From positions 186,001 to 250,000 of the forward strand of contig CAMYZE010000003.1 of NCBI GenBank assembly GCA_947303805.1: 64,000 bases of DNA, in the 5' to 3' direction. Below the pieces are notes generated by a model, which made no database searches, was not told the DNA's origin, and saw nothing but the letters and a program-made list of their open reading frames with translations. How positions within the stretch are numbered: the first letter of the stretch is position 1; each line of letters opens with the position of its first letter. Made by a program: the position numbers and the translations under genes. This document shows, piece by piece, positions 17,402 to 27,500 of the stretch. The stretch comes from an uncultured Clostridia bacterium. GTDB lineage: Bacteria; Bacillota; Clostridia; Lachnospirales; Lachnospiraceae.

Positions 17402-18481
17402 ATGAAATTTATTCATGTATCGGACATACACATAGGAATGTCTCCTGACCCTACTATGTTTTGGTCAGAGGATAGGGCCAATGACATAAGGAGCACCTTT
17501 TCCAATGTCATAAGCAAATGCAAAGATGAAGAAGCCGACCTTCTTCTAATTTCTGGTGACCTCTTCAATCATCAACCCGTCACTGAAGATCTTGACTATA
17601 TAAATAATCTATTTAAAACTATTCCACAGACTCAAGTGGCAATAATAGCTGGCAGTGCTGATCACATCAAGCATAGCTCTCCAATACTTAATTATAAATT
17701 CGCAGACAATGTCTATTATTTTTTAGATAAAACAGATTTTTCATTTAGGGTGTTAAATAAAACCGTGATAGTTCACGGCTTCTCATACTATTCACTTGAA
17801 GACTCTACTCCTATCATCAATTCAATAACTCCAGCCGATGACAAAAATATTCACATACTTCTTGCATATGGTGGTGACTCCAACCACTCTCCTTTTGATG
17901 TGAATAAGCTTATGGAAAAGAATTTTTCATATGTCGCCCTCGGTTCAAGTCACAATTTTCAACCTGTCATTGAAAATAAAGCCTACTACGCCGGAAGCCC
18001 TGAACCACTGAGTTCAAGTGATGCAATTGACCACGGGATAATTATTGGAGAGATAAACGACAATACTAGACTAGTCCAAAATATAAAATTTGAAAAGATA
18101 GCCAAGGTAGCTTACATACCTATAAATATAAAAATAAATGGCTCTAACGACGAAGATGATATTGTGGAAATTGTTGTAAGGGAAGTTATAAAACTTGGAG
18201 CTCAAAATATTTTCAGAATTAAAATTACTGGGTTAAGAAATCCAGACCTAGAAATAACTAGAGAAATGTTTAGCCAAAAGATTAGGATTTCAGAAATAAT
18301 TGATAATTCTACACCAAAATATGACTTTGTAAAACTTTCATCTGAGCATCCTCAAGATATGATTGGTGCTTTTATAAGAAAGATGACTACCAACAGTGCT
18401 GAATTATCAGATATAGAAAAGAGGGCTCTTTACTTGGGAACTCACGCCCTTATAAAAACTAGCGAGAAAAGTGAGAACTAA
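17402..18481 (+). CDS. SbcD/YhaO-like metallophosphoesterase with degenerate active site
   Basis: Calcineurin-like nuclease subunit of an SbcCD/YhaON-type DNA repair complex, partner of the next gene. The N terminus keeps motif I (HVSDIHIG, D8 and H10) and motif II (SGDLFN, D53). The family's GNHD is GSADH (residues 84-88), the His of the LLAHGG-type motif is Tyr156, and GHIH has become GSSH (181-184). Several metal ligands and the catalytic His are therefore missing, so nuclease activity is doubtful. ATG 17402 gives the canonical MKFIH start just after the asnS stop; GTG 17390, overlapping asnS, is an alternative. Confidence 0.85.
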   Translation: MKFIHVSDIHIGMSPDPTMFWSEDRANDIRSTFSNVISKCKDEEADLLLISGDLFNHQPVTEDLDYINNLFKTIPQTQVAIIAGSADHIKHSSPILNYKFADNVYYFLDKTDFSFRVLNKTVIVHGFSYYSLEDSTPIINSITPADDKNIHILLAYGGDSNHSPFDVNKLMEKNFSYVALGSSHNFQPVIENKAYYAGSPEPLSSSDAIDHGIIIGEINDNTRLVQNIKFEKIAKVAYIPINIKINGSNDEDDIVEIVVREVIKLGAQNIFRIKITGLRNPDLEITREMFSQKIRISEIIDNSTPKYDFVKLSSEHPQDMIGAFIRKMTTNSAELSDIEKRALYLGTHALIKTSEKSEN

Positions 18482-20406
18482 TGAAGATTACCAGCATAAA
18501 CATAAATGGATACGGCAAATTCGCCAACAAGACCATCAATTTTACTGATGGTGTTAATGTCGTGTATGGAAATAATGAGGCTGGAAAAAGTACTACCCAC
18601 ACTTTCATAAAATCTATGCTCTTCGGGGTTAAAAAGAAAAAAGGTAAAGCACAGATAGATATTTATTCTAAATATAAACCTTGGGACAATACAAATAAAT
18701 ACGAAGGCACTCTTTGTTTTAATCACAAAGATAAAAATTATCAGATATATAGAGTTTTTGATGATACAAACCCTATACTGGAGATACGAGAAATAGGCGG
18801 AAAAGGTAAGTTGATTAATAACCCAGAAATGTTTTTAAATAGGGTTTTAAACAACCTCTCTATTGATTCATTTGACAACACTATAAGTATAGGTCAACTT
18901 AAGTCAGCCCAAGATAAATCAATGGTTGATGAGCTTAAGAGATTCATTTCTAATCTCAATACTTCAGGTGATATGTCAATCAACACCCTCTCTGCCATTA
19001 ATTTCCTAAAACAGAGAAGAGATTCTCTACAGATGAGTTTAAAATCCGACATCGCTGTGCAGTATAATAAGCAGCTCGGAGATATCAGAAATATCGAAAA
19101 AGAATTGTCAAATAAAAACTACGAAAATAAACTGCCTGAAATTCTCCAAAAGAAAACTAGTGAATCATTAAAAATAGAACACAACAACGAGGAAATTGAA
19201 AATTTAAGACAAAGCAATGTAGAAAAGAGAATTATTCTTGAGAACTATGGTTTTGCATCTAAAGATGATATTGAGTCACTATCCAATCAAACAAATAAAA
19301 TATTCTTCGACTATAAACCTATAATGAATAATAATGCTCATCTTACTAAGTTCATTTTCAATATATCGCTAATCGCAACAGGCATAATTCTAATAGTACT
19401 AAGTTTTATGTTTTTAGTTGTCACCTACCCAGATGTGGCTACTATATTAAATGTTCACAATGTAAATTATTCGCTTGTGGGTATAACTAATTTTATAGTC
19501 AACCTGCCATTCCACCCAATAATACTTATATCTCTTTTTCTATGTTTTGGTATCATACTTATAGTAGGTAACTTCTTATTACTTTATAATAACTACCAAA
19601 ATCTCAACAAGTCAAAGGAAATACAAAATATAATTTCAGATATCTTCGCACAGCACATAGATGATGAGGAAGTGACACAAGATAATATGCTACTATTTAA
19701 AAAACATATAAACTCCATGAAAAAGCTTGCAAAATCTATTGATGATGCAGAGGCTAGGGTAGCTCTACTTACTGAGGAAAATAATATATTGCTAAAAAAT
19801 CAAGCCGAATACTCAGACACTATTAAGTCTCAGCAGCGTATCCAATATGACGTGGAGCAGAAATACACCGAACTTTATAACCTAAAAAACGAAAGCGAGA
19901 AATTAAAACAAGAGATAAATTACAATGACCAGATAAAGAAAGAAATTGACAGTATAGACCTTGCGATTGAAACTCTCACCGAATTGTCCACTGAGATACA
20001 AGTTATGTTTGGAACTCACTTAAATAAATCAGTCAGCAAATATATAGATGCTCTCACAAACCATAAATACAATAGCCTAAATGTCGACAATGCCTTGAAT
20101 GTAACTATCAATTATGAAGATAAAGTTATAGACTTAGATAAGATAAGCACAGGAACTATGGATCAAATCTATCTTGCACTAAGGCTCGCTATCTCTGACA
20201 TAGTATGTACTGGCAAAGAAAGACTTCCTCTTCTATTTGATGACTGCTTTGCCATGTATGATAATGATAGACTCAGTTCAACTCTTAACTACTTATCAAA
20301 AAATCTCGATTCACAAATTATAATATTTACCTGCCACACAAGAGAACGAGCACTTCTTTCGCATAATGGCATAAACTTTAATTCAATAGATATTGAAAAG
20401 ACATAA
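18481..20406 (+). CDS. SbcC/YhaN-like AAA ATPase with coiled coils and two membrane segments
   Basis: 641-residue SMC-like ATPase, partner of the preceding phosphoesterase (1-base overlap, TAATG). Walker A is GNNEAGKST (residues ~31-39). The C-terminal half-site has the signature STGTMDQIYLALRLA and Walker B LPLLFDDCF. Between them lie coiled-coil stretches interrupted by two hydrophobic helices (around residues 297-320 and 342-365). These match the clostridial YhaN group, which is membrane-inserted, rather than classical SbcC. Role inferred from the family: DNA end processing or repair at the membrane. A strong hairpin follows. Confidence 0.87.
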   Translation: MKITSININGYGKFANKTINFTDGVNVVYGNNEAGKSTTHTFIKSMLFGVKKKKGKAQIDIYSKYKPWDNTNKYEGTLCFNHKDKNYQIYRVFDDTNPILEIREIGGKGKLINNPEMFLNRVLNNLSIDSFDNTISIGQLKSAQDKSMVDELKRFISNLNTSGDMSINTLSAINFLKQRRDSLQMSLKSDIAVQYNKQLGDIRNIEKELSNKNYENKLPEILQKKTSESLKIEHNNEEIENLRQSNVEKRIILENYGFASKDDIESLSNQTNKIFFDYKPIMNNNAHLTKFIFNISLIATGIILIVLSFMFLVVTYPDVATILNVHNVNYSLVGITNFIVNLPFHPIILISLFLCFGIILIVGNFLLLYNNYQNLNKSKEIQNIISDIFAQHIDDEEVTQDNMLLFKKHINSMKKLAKSIDDAEARVALLTEENNILLKNQAEYSDTIKSQQRIQYDVEQKYTELYNLKNESEKLKQEINYNDQIKKEIDSIDLAIETLTELSTEIQVMFGTHLNKSVSKYIDALTNHKYNSLNVDNALNVTINYEDKVIDLDKISTGTMDQIYLALRLAISDIVCTGKERLPLLFDDCFAMYDNDRLSSTLNYLSKNLDSQIIIFTCHTRERALLSHNGINFNSIDIEKT

Positions 20407-20407
20407 A

Positions 20408-20439
20408 AATAGGGAGCTTAGCTCCCTATTATTTTTTTT
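20408..20439 (+). terminator. Intrinsic terminator, usable from both strands
   Basis: AATAGGGAGC-TTA-GCTCCCTATT followed by ATTTTTTTT on the plus strand ends the asnS-yhaO-yhaN unit. Its right arm overlaps the last codons of the convergent gene ending at 20429, so it also serves the minus strand. Confidence 0.88.
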
Positions 20440-21004
20440 GTATTTCTTCTAGCAATTCTCCTGTATCATATGAGAAAAAATAATAATTTCCGATATTGTC
20501 ATAACATGGACCTAGAACCATAAGTCCTTCATTATCAAAGTAATATATCTTGTCGTCTATCTTAAAGAAACCATCTTTTCCATATATATGACCATCTGGC
20601 GTAACTATAGTTAACTTAAGTCTATCTTTTTTATAATCTTGTGTTAAAAAATACTTTTCTTCTGTCAAATCTGTAATTGATGATGTGTGCCTTATGAGAG
20701 TATATTCTTTAACATCATCCGATATTTTATCAATATCTTGATATAATATATCTTTTGAAAAAATATTTTTTTGTGGCCCCGCATACTTTTTTGAAAGATC
20801 GCCATTATAATCAATAGATGTGTCAGGTATTATTCTTAAAGCATCTGATATAGTATCAGGATTAATAGTCGATTCTGCAGTAGGCTTTATGATGTCATAT
20901 ATAATTTTTCCTTTTTTATCTATTATTTGTTCAGCATTAACTAAATTTACAATAAACACTATAAATAATAGTAAAATTGTAAAAACTTGTCTTCTTATCT
21001 TCAT
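20429..21004 (-). CDS. Small secreted protein with cell-wall-binding-like C terminus
   Basis: 191 residues; not a recognised enzyme. A clear signal peptide (RRQVFTILLLFIVFIVNLVNA) is followed by a polar region, and the last ~50 residues (DGFFKIDDKIYYFDNEGLMV ... NYYFFSYDTGELL) look like degenerate choline/cell-wall-binding repeats with aromatic pairs and glycine turns. It follows the giant protease by 37 bases and is probably co-transcribed, which makes a cell-wall-associated role likely. Function otherwise unknown. Confidence 0.75.
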   Translation of the reverse strand: MKIRRQVFTILLLFIVFIVNLVNAEQIIDKKGKIIYDIIKPTAESTINPDTISDALRIIPDTSIDYNGDLSKKYAGPQKNIFSKDILYQDIDKISDDVKEYTLIRHTSSITDLTEEKYFLTQDYKKDRLKLTIVTPDGHIYGKDGFFKIDDKIYYFDNEGLMVLGPCYDNIGNYYFFSYDTGELLEEIQKK

Positions 21005-21041
21005 GAAAATATTATATCTCTAATTTGTGTTTTTTATATGT

Positions 21042-24000
21042 CTATGCAATCCACATACCTGTTGCATCTACTGTATATCCATCCGGTGTAACTCCGCCTT
21101 TTAAAAGAGTTCCATCCGAATTGAAATAATAGTACTTTCCAGAAATTGATTTCCAACCTCTTGTCATCTTGCCTTGTTCACTATTTGCTTGAGTCTCTAA
21201 GAAGTAAGTCTTTCCGCTTATGTCATTTAACCAACCTGTAACCATCTCTCCATTTCCATTGAAGAAATAGAAATCAGAAACTACGATTGTCTGACCTGTA
21301 GCATTTACTACATTAGTATCAATACATACCCAAGAATCTTTTGGATCTACTATCTGTCCAAATGCATTTGTTGCTTGTAATCGATACTTACCATTTATAT
21401 CAGCTGACCAACTTGTATTTGTTAAACTACTTATTACTGAAGATGGGCTAAAATTCATTCCAACTGTTGTAGAAACTATTCCTGTAGCAGCATCAGTTGC
21501 AACTGTCTCTACGATTCCAAGTAGAGATACAGTAGTTACAGGTTCAACAGCTTGTACGAGAGGCTGACCATTTGGAAGTGTAGTAGGAAGGCTACTAGCA
21601 GGGATTCCTCCTCCGCCGCCTCCGCCGCCTCCTCCACCGCCTCCACCTCCGCCGCCGCCACTAGAACTTCGTCTTGTTGATGGGCTTGGTGATGGGGTTG
21701 GATTTTGTACCCACTCAGCAGTGAGAATTAAGTCGGTAGTTACATTTCCTATATTTTGACCATTTGTAAATGTTCTTCCATCATCTGATGTCCATTTACT
21801 AAATGAATATCCTGATCTTGAATATGCATTTGAATAAAGTATTGTATCTTCTCCTTCAAAAGCATGTTGAGATTCCATTGTTCCTGAGCCACCATTTGGT
21901 AAGAAGTTAATAGTTTTATAATTACCAATCGGCGTCCACTTAGCATAAAGTATAAGATTTACATTTACACCAACTAATGTGGTTACCTTTGAATCACTAC
22001 TAAAGTCACTCTTTGTAAACCATCCGTCAAATGAATAATGTTCACGTTTGATATCGTCGCCTGAAGGAAGCTGCTTTATATCTGCTACTGTCCAACTTGC
22101 TGGTGCAGAATAACTACTCTCCCAGTCGCCTCTATTTTTATTGTATGTAATAGTATATGTAATTATATCCCACTTACCATAAAGTGTTCTATGTTCATAA
22201 ACTGCTGTGTCAAAGTTCCATGGTGTTGCAAAGTTGGCATCTCTATACCAACCCTTAAATGCATATCCATTTGCTACTGGCATAGATGGGGCTGTTGCTT
22301 TATTGCCATTTTCAATATATTGATTAGAAGGTATATCTGATATTTTGCTTGCATCTGGATGAACTGAACCAGATGTTAAGTTAAATTCAACTGTCCATGT
22401 AGGTACATCTTCCCACTTCGCATAAAGTGTAAATGATGATGTTACATTGGCATTAAAATCATATGAAGCACTATAATGATCATCTACAAACCAACCTTGG
22501 AAACTCTTACCCTGATAAGTTGGGTTAGTAGGTTTTCCTACTTTATATCCATTTCTTACTATATCTGTAGTATTAGTTCCATATCCCATGTAATTAAATG
22601 TTACAGTGTGTGCAGCATCCCATTTTGCTTTAAGCACATAGTCTTCAGCAGTATTTGCCGGGATACTTGTAATAATTTTTTCACTTGCATCTCCATCTTT
22701 ATACCATCCAAGGAAGAAATATCCTTTCTTTACTACATTTCCATCTCCTGGGAGCGCAAGAGCTTCTGTATATTTTCTACTTGTTGGAGCAGAATTATAT
22801 CCACTCTTCCAGTGTGCATTATTATCATCAGCATATGGTGTGATTGAAGCGCTTCCATCGTTATATGTCACAGTATATGTTTTCTCTTTCCACTTTGCAT
22901 ACACAACTTTTTGCACTGCAACATTAGGTCCTATAGCACTTATAGAAGAACCTATAAAGTCACTTGTCTCATACCATCCATCAAAGTCATATCCTGTCTT
23001 CTTTATCTCTGAACTAGTTGGGAGATTTGTAGTTGCAGAGTATAATCTTGTAGTTGGTTTTGTGTAACCACTTTCATAAGTACCACCATTTTCATAATAT
23101 ATGATACCATATGAATTTTCATTCCAACGCGCATAAATTGTTTTTGGTTCTGTCACAGTATAATTCGCACCAGCTTTTCCAATTAAAGTTGCTGTGCTTA
23201 TATCTGAATTATCATACCAGCTATTATTTACATCAAATGTATATCCAGTAACACCGTCATTTGAAAGTGTAGGAAGCGTAATCTTTCCATTTAATTCTAC
23301 ATAAGTAGGTGAAGTAGTACCTGCTGGAAGTGAACCATGTCCATTTACATTAAATGTGATTTTTGCTTTCCACTTAGCATAGATAGTGACACTTCCACCC
23401 TGAGTAGAAGATAAATCTGTGGTTCCATTATATAAATCTTTATATGCATTATCCTTATACCAAGCCACGAATTCATAATCAGTTTTTGTTGGATTATCTA
23501 AAGTTGCATTTACTCCATAAGTTTTCGGTATACTATTTTTTGCTATAGTAGCACCAGAGATTACAGTGTTGTAGTTTATAGTATAAGTTATTGGATTCCA
23601 TTTTGCGTATAAAGTTCTAGTAAGATTAGCAGTTATTTGAATTGCTTCATTAAAGTCAAACTCTTTAGTAGCATCATCCTCATACCAATATGCAAATGTA
23701 TAACCTGTCGCTGTAGGATTTGTTGGTTTTTGTAGTTTTTTACCTTCTTCTACCTCTACTGGATTAATCTGTGTGCCATGCCCATTCATATCAAAGTTAA
23801 AAGTTATCATTATAGGACCTTGGTTTTCACCAGTAAGATATCCAGGGTTCTTACTTGTAGGACCTCCATCTACAATAGCATATTTTCCATCTTTTACTAA
23901 TTTATCTACATATCTTGTTCCCTTACCTCCTATTAACGAAGTACAGTCAGAAAACATATTTGTTGTAGATACTGTATTACTCAAAAAGAATGTGTCTGAT

Positions 24001-26933
24001 ACCAATATCTTTCTAAGTTTAGGACTTTCAGCAAACATATAATCAAAGTTTGAAGCCTCTACGAATGTCAAGTCAGTCATGTCAATTTCTTTTAGTGACA
24101 GGCACTTTCTAAACATAGATGAAGCATTTGTAATCTCATCAGTATTTAAACTATGTATGTCAATTTCTTCTATAATACCTGCACGGGCAAACATAGATTT
24201 AACACTTGTAACTTTGCTTAAATCAAAATTACTTACATCAACGGTTTTTATAGCTGACAATTCAAACATACTGTTCATGCTTGTCACTTTTGATGTATCA
24301 AAACTTGTCACATCAATTAGAGATGCCTCAGGGCTTGATAATAAAGTTGCATAATCTGATTGATAAATATTTCTAGCACCAAAGCCCTGGAACATGCCAT
24401 TCATATTGGTTACATTACTTGTGTCAAGATAGTTTATGTTGACTATGTTCTTACACTTAATAAATGCCTTATTGTAATCAAGGGCATAATCTCCGCTTGA
24501 ATCTTGAGAACCTCTGCCTGAGAATAAATGGTCACTATTATCTGCTGCATAAATAGTTCCGTTTTCAGGAGCACAGATTGTAACTTCTGTACCTTTGATA
24601 TATCCTACTAATCCATTGCTATCTGGTATATCCCAACTTGCATCAAAACTTGAAGGTATTGATGATGAACCTTTTGCAAGAGTAATCTTTGTGATGTCGT
24701 TTGCACTTTTTCCTGCTGCTGACTCATTGTACCAACCATATGACAATGTGTATGGCTTGGCAGGATTTGTAAATGCTTTTATTCTGTAGTTTCTTCCATG
24801 TCCTTCAGAATCTAATGCATTGGTGTCAATAGATCCCCATTCAGAATCTACTGCATTGACATCATCCCAATGGTAACTTGTTGAATTATATTTATATCCA
24901 TGGAAAGATTGTTTTGCTGCTGCTTCATTTACAGTAGCATAGCTTCCATCATTCTGACTTTCGTCACAAAAGATGTAGATTACTCCACTTGATGTTGATT
25001 TTACTCTAAATATTACTGAGAAATAAGAATTCTTAGGTAAAGATATTTTTTTGTTTAATTCAATAGTATATATTCCTGCTGCACTTATAGTACCTGACTG
25101 AGTCAGTGCAAGAGTTGCATCTGGTTTAGCTTTTTTTGTCCCTTTATTTGTAGGAGTTGCCATAGATGTATCACTAGTATATATCAATATGTCATATTCA
25201 ACATTTGTACTATTTAAAGCTACACTTATTGCTTCTAGCACCTGGTCTTCATCGTTACTTACTTTAAATATATTTGCATACTCCATAGGATCGCCATCAG
25301 AAATATCATGTCCTCTAAGCTTGGTACTTGCTGAAGTATCATAGTGATAATTATACTTATATGTGTCTGCGCCCATAGCCTCTACAGTATACATAGTACT
25401 TTCAAGACTTGGTTCTTCATATGACATCCAGAAATATCCATCTGTGCCATTACCTACACCGCCCCAGCTATTTCTACAGAGCCAGCCGCCATTATTTTGT
25501 GCTTTTTTTGTACTTGCACTATAATTAGAGTCACCTACATAGAAATTTTCTTTTGGTGCATTGTCATCCCAGCCTACTACCAATATAGCATGGTTAGCAT
25601 CTGAATTCTTTCCTGTATAATAGTAATATTCTCCGCCAGAAGTATGGACATAACTTGCATCGGCACCTGCGTCGTCATCAGCTGTCGCTCTACCTGCATG
25701 GTAAGATATACCAACTGAACCATTGTCCATTATTGCCTGCTTAACCATATCTATATTATTCTTATTTAAGAAGATACCATTTTTAAGTAAAAATCCATTT
25801 TTCTTGAAGGCGTAACTTCCGTCTAAGCCATCCCTCTTAATCTCAGCCATCTTACTTTCGTAATTAGTATTTTCATCTTCTATAACTGCACCGATATAAG
25901 ATGACATAGTCAATAGGCCTCTTGCTTGGTTTCCTCCGAGTTTACCAAGCTTACTTCTGTCATATATTGTTGTATAGTCAAAACCTTCTAGACCCGGTAC
26001 ATCTAAATTTGTCGAACCAGCTTTGGTAACTTCTTTCTCATATAATCCATATTGGGTAAAGTATGTGAGAGCTGCCTCACTCAAATTTGAATCTGTCTCA
26101 TTATCGACATAACCGTGTAATCTCAAATATGTCTCAAACATACCTATGGTTGAGAATGCCCAGCAAGTTCCAAAACTACCTTGGTCTCTTATAGGAGGAA
26201 GTTTTGGAATTCCTGTCGATAACGTCTCATTTCTTGGGTCATAGCTTTCTGGTATTGCTGGAGCACCAAAAAGCTTAAATAAACCTTTACGAGGTATCTC
26301 TTCTACGGCAGGAACTTCAAAATCATTTGGTATAAAACCAAGTCCGTGTTCTTCATTATCTTCATACACTGGTTTTATTTCACTTTCAGTTGCCTTTTTA
26401 ATAGTGTCATCTAAATTTAAAGTTTCACTACTAGTTGCGACATTTATATTATCATATTTTTTATCATCATCATTTTCATCAGTCTCTTCACTTTCTATCT
26501 CGCTTGCAGATGCAGTTTTTTCTTCATCTAACTCTGTCTCACTAGTCTCAGTTTCACTTGTCTCAGTTTCGATAGATTCTGTCTCTTCTTCGCTGCTCTT
26601 TGTCTCATCAGACTCTATCTCTTCTTCACTTACTTCTGTCTCATCTGATTCAGGTTCTTCTTCACTTGTCTTAGTCTCATCAGATTCAGATTCTGATTCA
26701 GATTTTTCGTCACTAAAAGTAGTCTCATCAGACTTATTTTCAGTCTCATCAGTCTCAGATTCTTCTATCCTTTCTTCAGTTTCTTTTTCTAACTTATCAT
26801 CCTTTTTAATACTTTCTGATGTAGTTTCCTCATTATTAGTCAAATCAGTGCTCGCAAAATTAGGCAATGTGCTACCTAGAACCATTGTCATGCAAAGTAT
26901 AATTGCTAATACTCTTTTAAATTTAAACATCAT
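21042..26933 (-). CDS. Giant papain-like cell-surface cysteine protease with BspA-like, Listeria-Bacteroides and cell-wall-binding repeats
   Basis: About 1963 residues. Order: signal peptide; a highly acidic Ser/Glu/Thr stretch (~40-190); a C1A papain-like domain (~225-520) with Cys in GSFGTCWAFS, His in NHAILVVGW and Asn in CRNSWG; a BspA/DUF285-like region of DTSNVTNMNGMF units (~780-960); nine Listeria-Bacteroides repeats ending in YAKW (~980-1730); a Pro/Ser linker; a run of about 18 glycines; and C-terminal wall-binding repeats (GKYYYFNSDGT). It is likely anchored non-covalently to the wall and may be an adhesin-protease. No LPxTG is present. I start at ATG 26933 (AGGA six bases upstream). 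It lies downstream of hpt. Confidence 0.9.
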   Translation of the reverse strand: MMFKFKRVLAIILCMTMVLGSTLPNFASTDLTNNEETTSESIKKDDKLEKETEERIEESETDETENKSDETTFSDEKSESESESDETKTSEEEPESDETEVSEEEIESDETKSSEEETESIETETSETETSETELDEEKTASASEIESEETDENDDDKKYDNINVATSSETLNLDDTIKKATESEIKPVYEDNEEHGLGFIPNDFEVPAVEEIPRKGLFKLFGAPAIPESYDPRNETLSTGIPKLPPIRDQGSFGTCWAFSTIGMFETYLRLHGYVDNETDSNLSEAALTYFTQYGLYEKEVTKAGSTNLDVPGLEGFDYTTIYDRSKLGKLGGNQARGLLTMSSYIGAVIEDENTNYESKMAEIKRDGLDGSYAFKKNGFLLKNGIFLNKNNIDMVKQAIMDNGSVGISYHAGRATADDDAGADASYVHTSGGEYYYYTGKNSDANHAILVVGWDDNAPKENFYVGDSNYSASTKKAQNNGGWLCRNSWGGVGNGTDGYFWMSYEEPSLESTMYTVEAMGADTYKYNYHYDTSASTKLRGHDISDGDPMEYANIFKVSNDEDQVLEAISVALNSTNVEYDILIYTSDTSMATPTNKGTKKAKPDATLALTQSGTISAAGIYTIELNKKISLPKNSYFSVIFRVKSTSSGVIYIFCDESQNDGSYATVNEAAAKQSFHGYKYNSTSYHWDDVNAVDSEWGSIDTNALDSEGHGRNYRIKAFTNPAKPYTLSYGWYNESAAGKSANDITKITLAKGSSSIPSSFDASWDIPDSNGLVGYIKGTEVTICAPENGTIYAADNSDHLFSGRGSQDSSGDYALDYNKAFIKCKNIVNINYLDTSNVTNMNGMFQGFGARNIYQSDYATLLSSPEASLIDVTSFDTSKVTSMNSMFELSAIKTVDVSNFDLSKVTSVKSMFARAGIIEEIDIHSLNTDEITNASSMFRKCLSLKEIDMTDLTFVEASNFDYMFAESPKLRKILVSDTFFLSNTVSTTNMFSDCTSLIGGKGTRYVDKLVKDGKYAIVDGGPTSKNPGYLTGENQGPIMITFNFDMNGHGTQINPVEVEEGKKLQKPTNPTATGYTFAYWYEDDATKEFDFNEAIQITANLTRTLYAKWNPITYTINYNTVISGATIAKNSIPKTYGVNATLDNPTKTDYEFVAWYKDNAYKDLYNGTTDLSSTQGGSVTIYAKWKAKITFNVNGHGSLPAGTTSPTYVELNGKITLPTLSNDGVTGYTFDVNNSWYDNSDISTATLIGKAGANYTVTEPKTIYARWNENSYGIIYYENGGTYESGYTKPTTRLYSATTNLPTSSEIKKTGYDFDGWYETSDFIGSSISAIGPNVAVQKVVYAKWKEKTYTVTYNDGSASITPYADDNNAHWKSGYNSAPTSRKYTEALALPGDGNVVKKGYFFLGWYKDGDASEKIITSIPANTAEDYVLKAKWDAAHTVTFNYMGYGTNTTDIVRNGYKVGKPTNPTYQGKSFQGWFVDDHYSASYDFNANVTSSFTLYAKWEDVPTWTVEFNLTSGSVHPDASKISDIPSNQYIENGNKATAPSMPVANGYAFKGWYRDANFATPWNFDTAVYEHRTLYGKWDIITYTITYNKNRGDWESSYSAPASWTVADIKQLPSGDDIKREHYSFDGWFTKSDFSSDSKVTTLVGVNVNLILYAKWTPIGNYKTINFLPNGGSGTMESQHAFEGEDTILYSNAYSRSGYSFSKWTSDDGRTFTNGQNIGNVTTDLILTAEWVQNPTPSPSPSTRRSSSGGGGGGGGGGGGGGGGGGIPASSLPTTLPNGQPLVQAVEPVTTVSLLGIVETVATDAATGIVSTTVGMNFSPSSVISSLTNTSWSADINGKYRLQATNAFGQIVDPKDSWVCIDTNVVNATGQTIVVSDFYFFNGNGEMVTGWLNDISGKTYFLETQANSEQGKMTRGWKSISGKYYYFNSDGTLLKGGVTPDGYTVDATGMWIA

Positions 26934-26975
26934 CCTCTTTCCTTTCATCATTCAATATCTATGGTGTATAAATAT

Positions 26976-27500
26976 TTAAAAAATCACTTCTCCTACATAC
27001 TTAAGTTGTCTCATATATTGATCATCGTCTAGTCCAAAACCTGCTACAAACTTATTCTCAATCTCAAATCCAATATAGTCTACCTTTACATCACATACTC
27101 TACGAGATGGTTTATCAAGCAATGTGCATATTTTTAAACTCGCTGGCTCTCTTGTCTTAAGCATATCTAAAAGTTTATTCATCGTCCTGCCTGTATCAAC
27201 TATATCTTCAACAATCAGCACATTTTTACCTTTGATTGATGCATCAATATCCTTAAGTATTTTTACATCGCCACTTGACTCTGTCTCACTTCCATAACTT
27301 GACACATCCATAAAATCCATAGCAAGTTTTTCATTATCTATCTCCCACATAAGTGAACATAGAAATGGAATGCTTCCCTTAAGTATACCTATAAGCAATA
27401 AATCCTTTCCTCTATAGTCATCTGAAATTTGCTTTCCGAGTTCTTTAACTCTTGCTTTTATTTGTTCTTCAGTAATGAGTGGTTCTATTCTCCTGCTCAT
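26976..27500 (-). CDS. hpt: Hypoxanthine phosphoribosyltransferase
   Basis: Purine salvage enzyme joining hypoxanthine or guanine to PRPP. The 174-residue protein shows the PRPP-binding signature VLIVEDIVDTGRTM, the flexible-loop region SSYGSET, the GILKGSIPF turn and the C-terminal FVAGFGLDD base-binding segment. It overlaps tilS by 4 bases. The tilS-hpt pairing is conserved in Firmicutes; the ftsH that often follows is absent and the protease gene is there instead. Confidence 0.96.
   Translation of the reverse strand: MSRRIEPLITEEQIKARVKELGKQISDDYRGKDLLLIGILKGSIPFLCSLMWEIDNEKLAMDFMDVSSYGSETESSGDVKILKDIDASIKGKNVLIVEDIVDTGRTMNKLLDMLKTREPASLKICTLLDKPSRRVCDVKVDYIGFEIENKFVAGFGLDDDQYMRQLKYVGEVIF

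Noticed and set aside
22476..22847. Cys/Ile/Ser-rich plus-strand open frame
   Set aside because: Shadow of the Listeria-Bacteroides repeats of the minus-strand protease.
26404..26979. A 191-codon Ser/Val-rich open frame on the plus strand
   Set aside because: It is the exact complement of the acidic Ser/Glu/Thr region of the giant protease; the low-complexity codons keep the opposite frame open. No ribosome site or homology.
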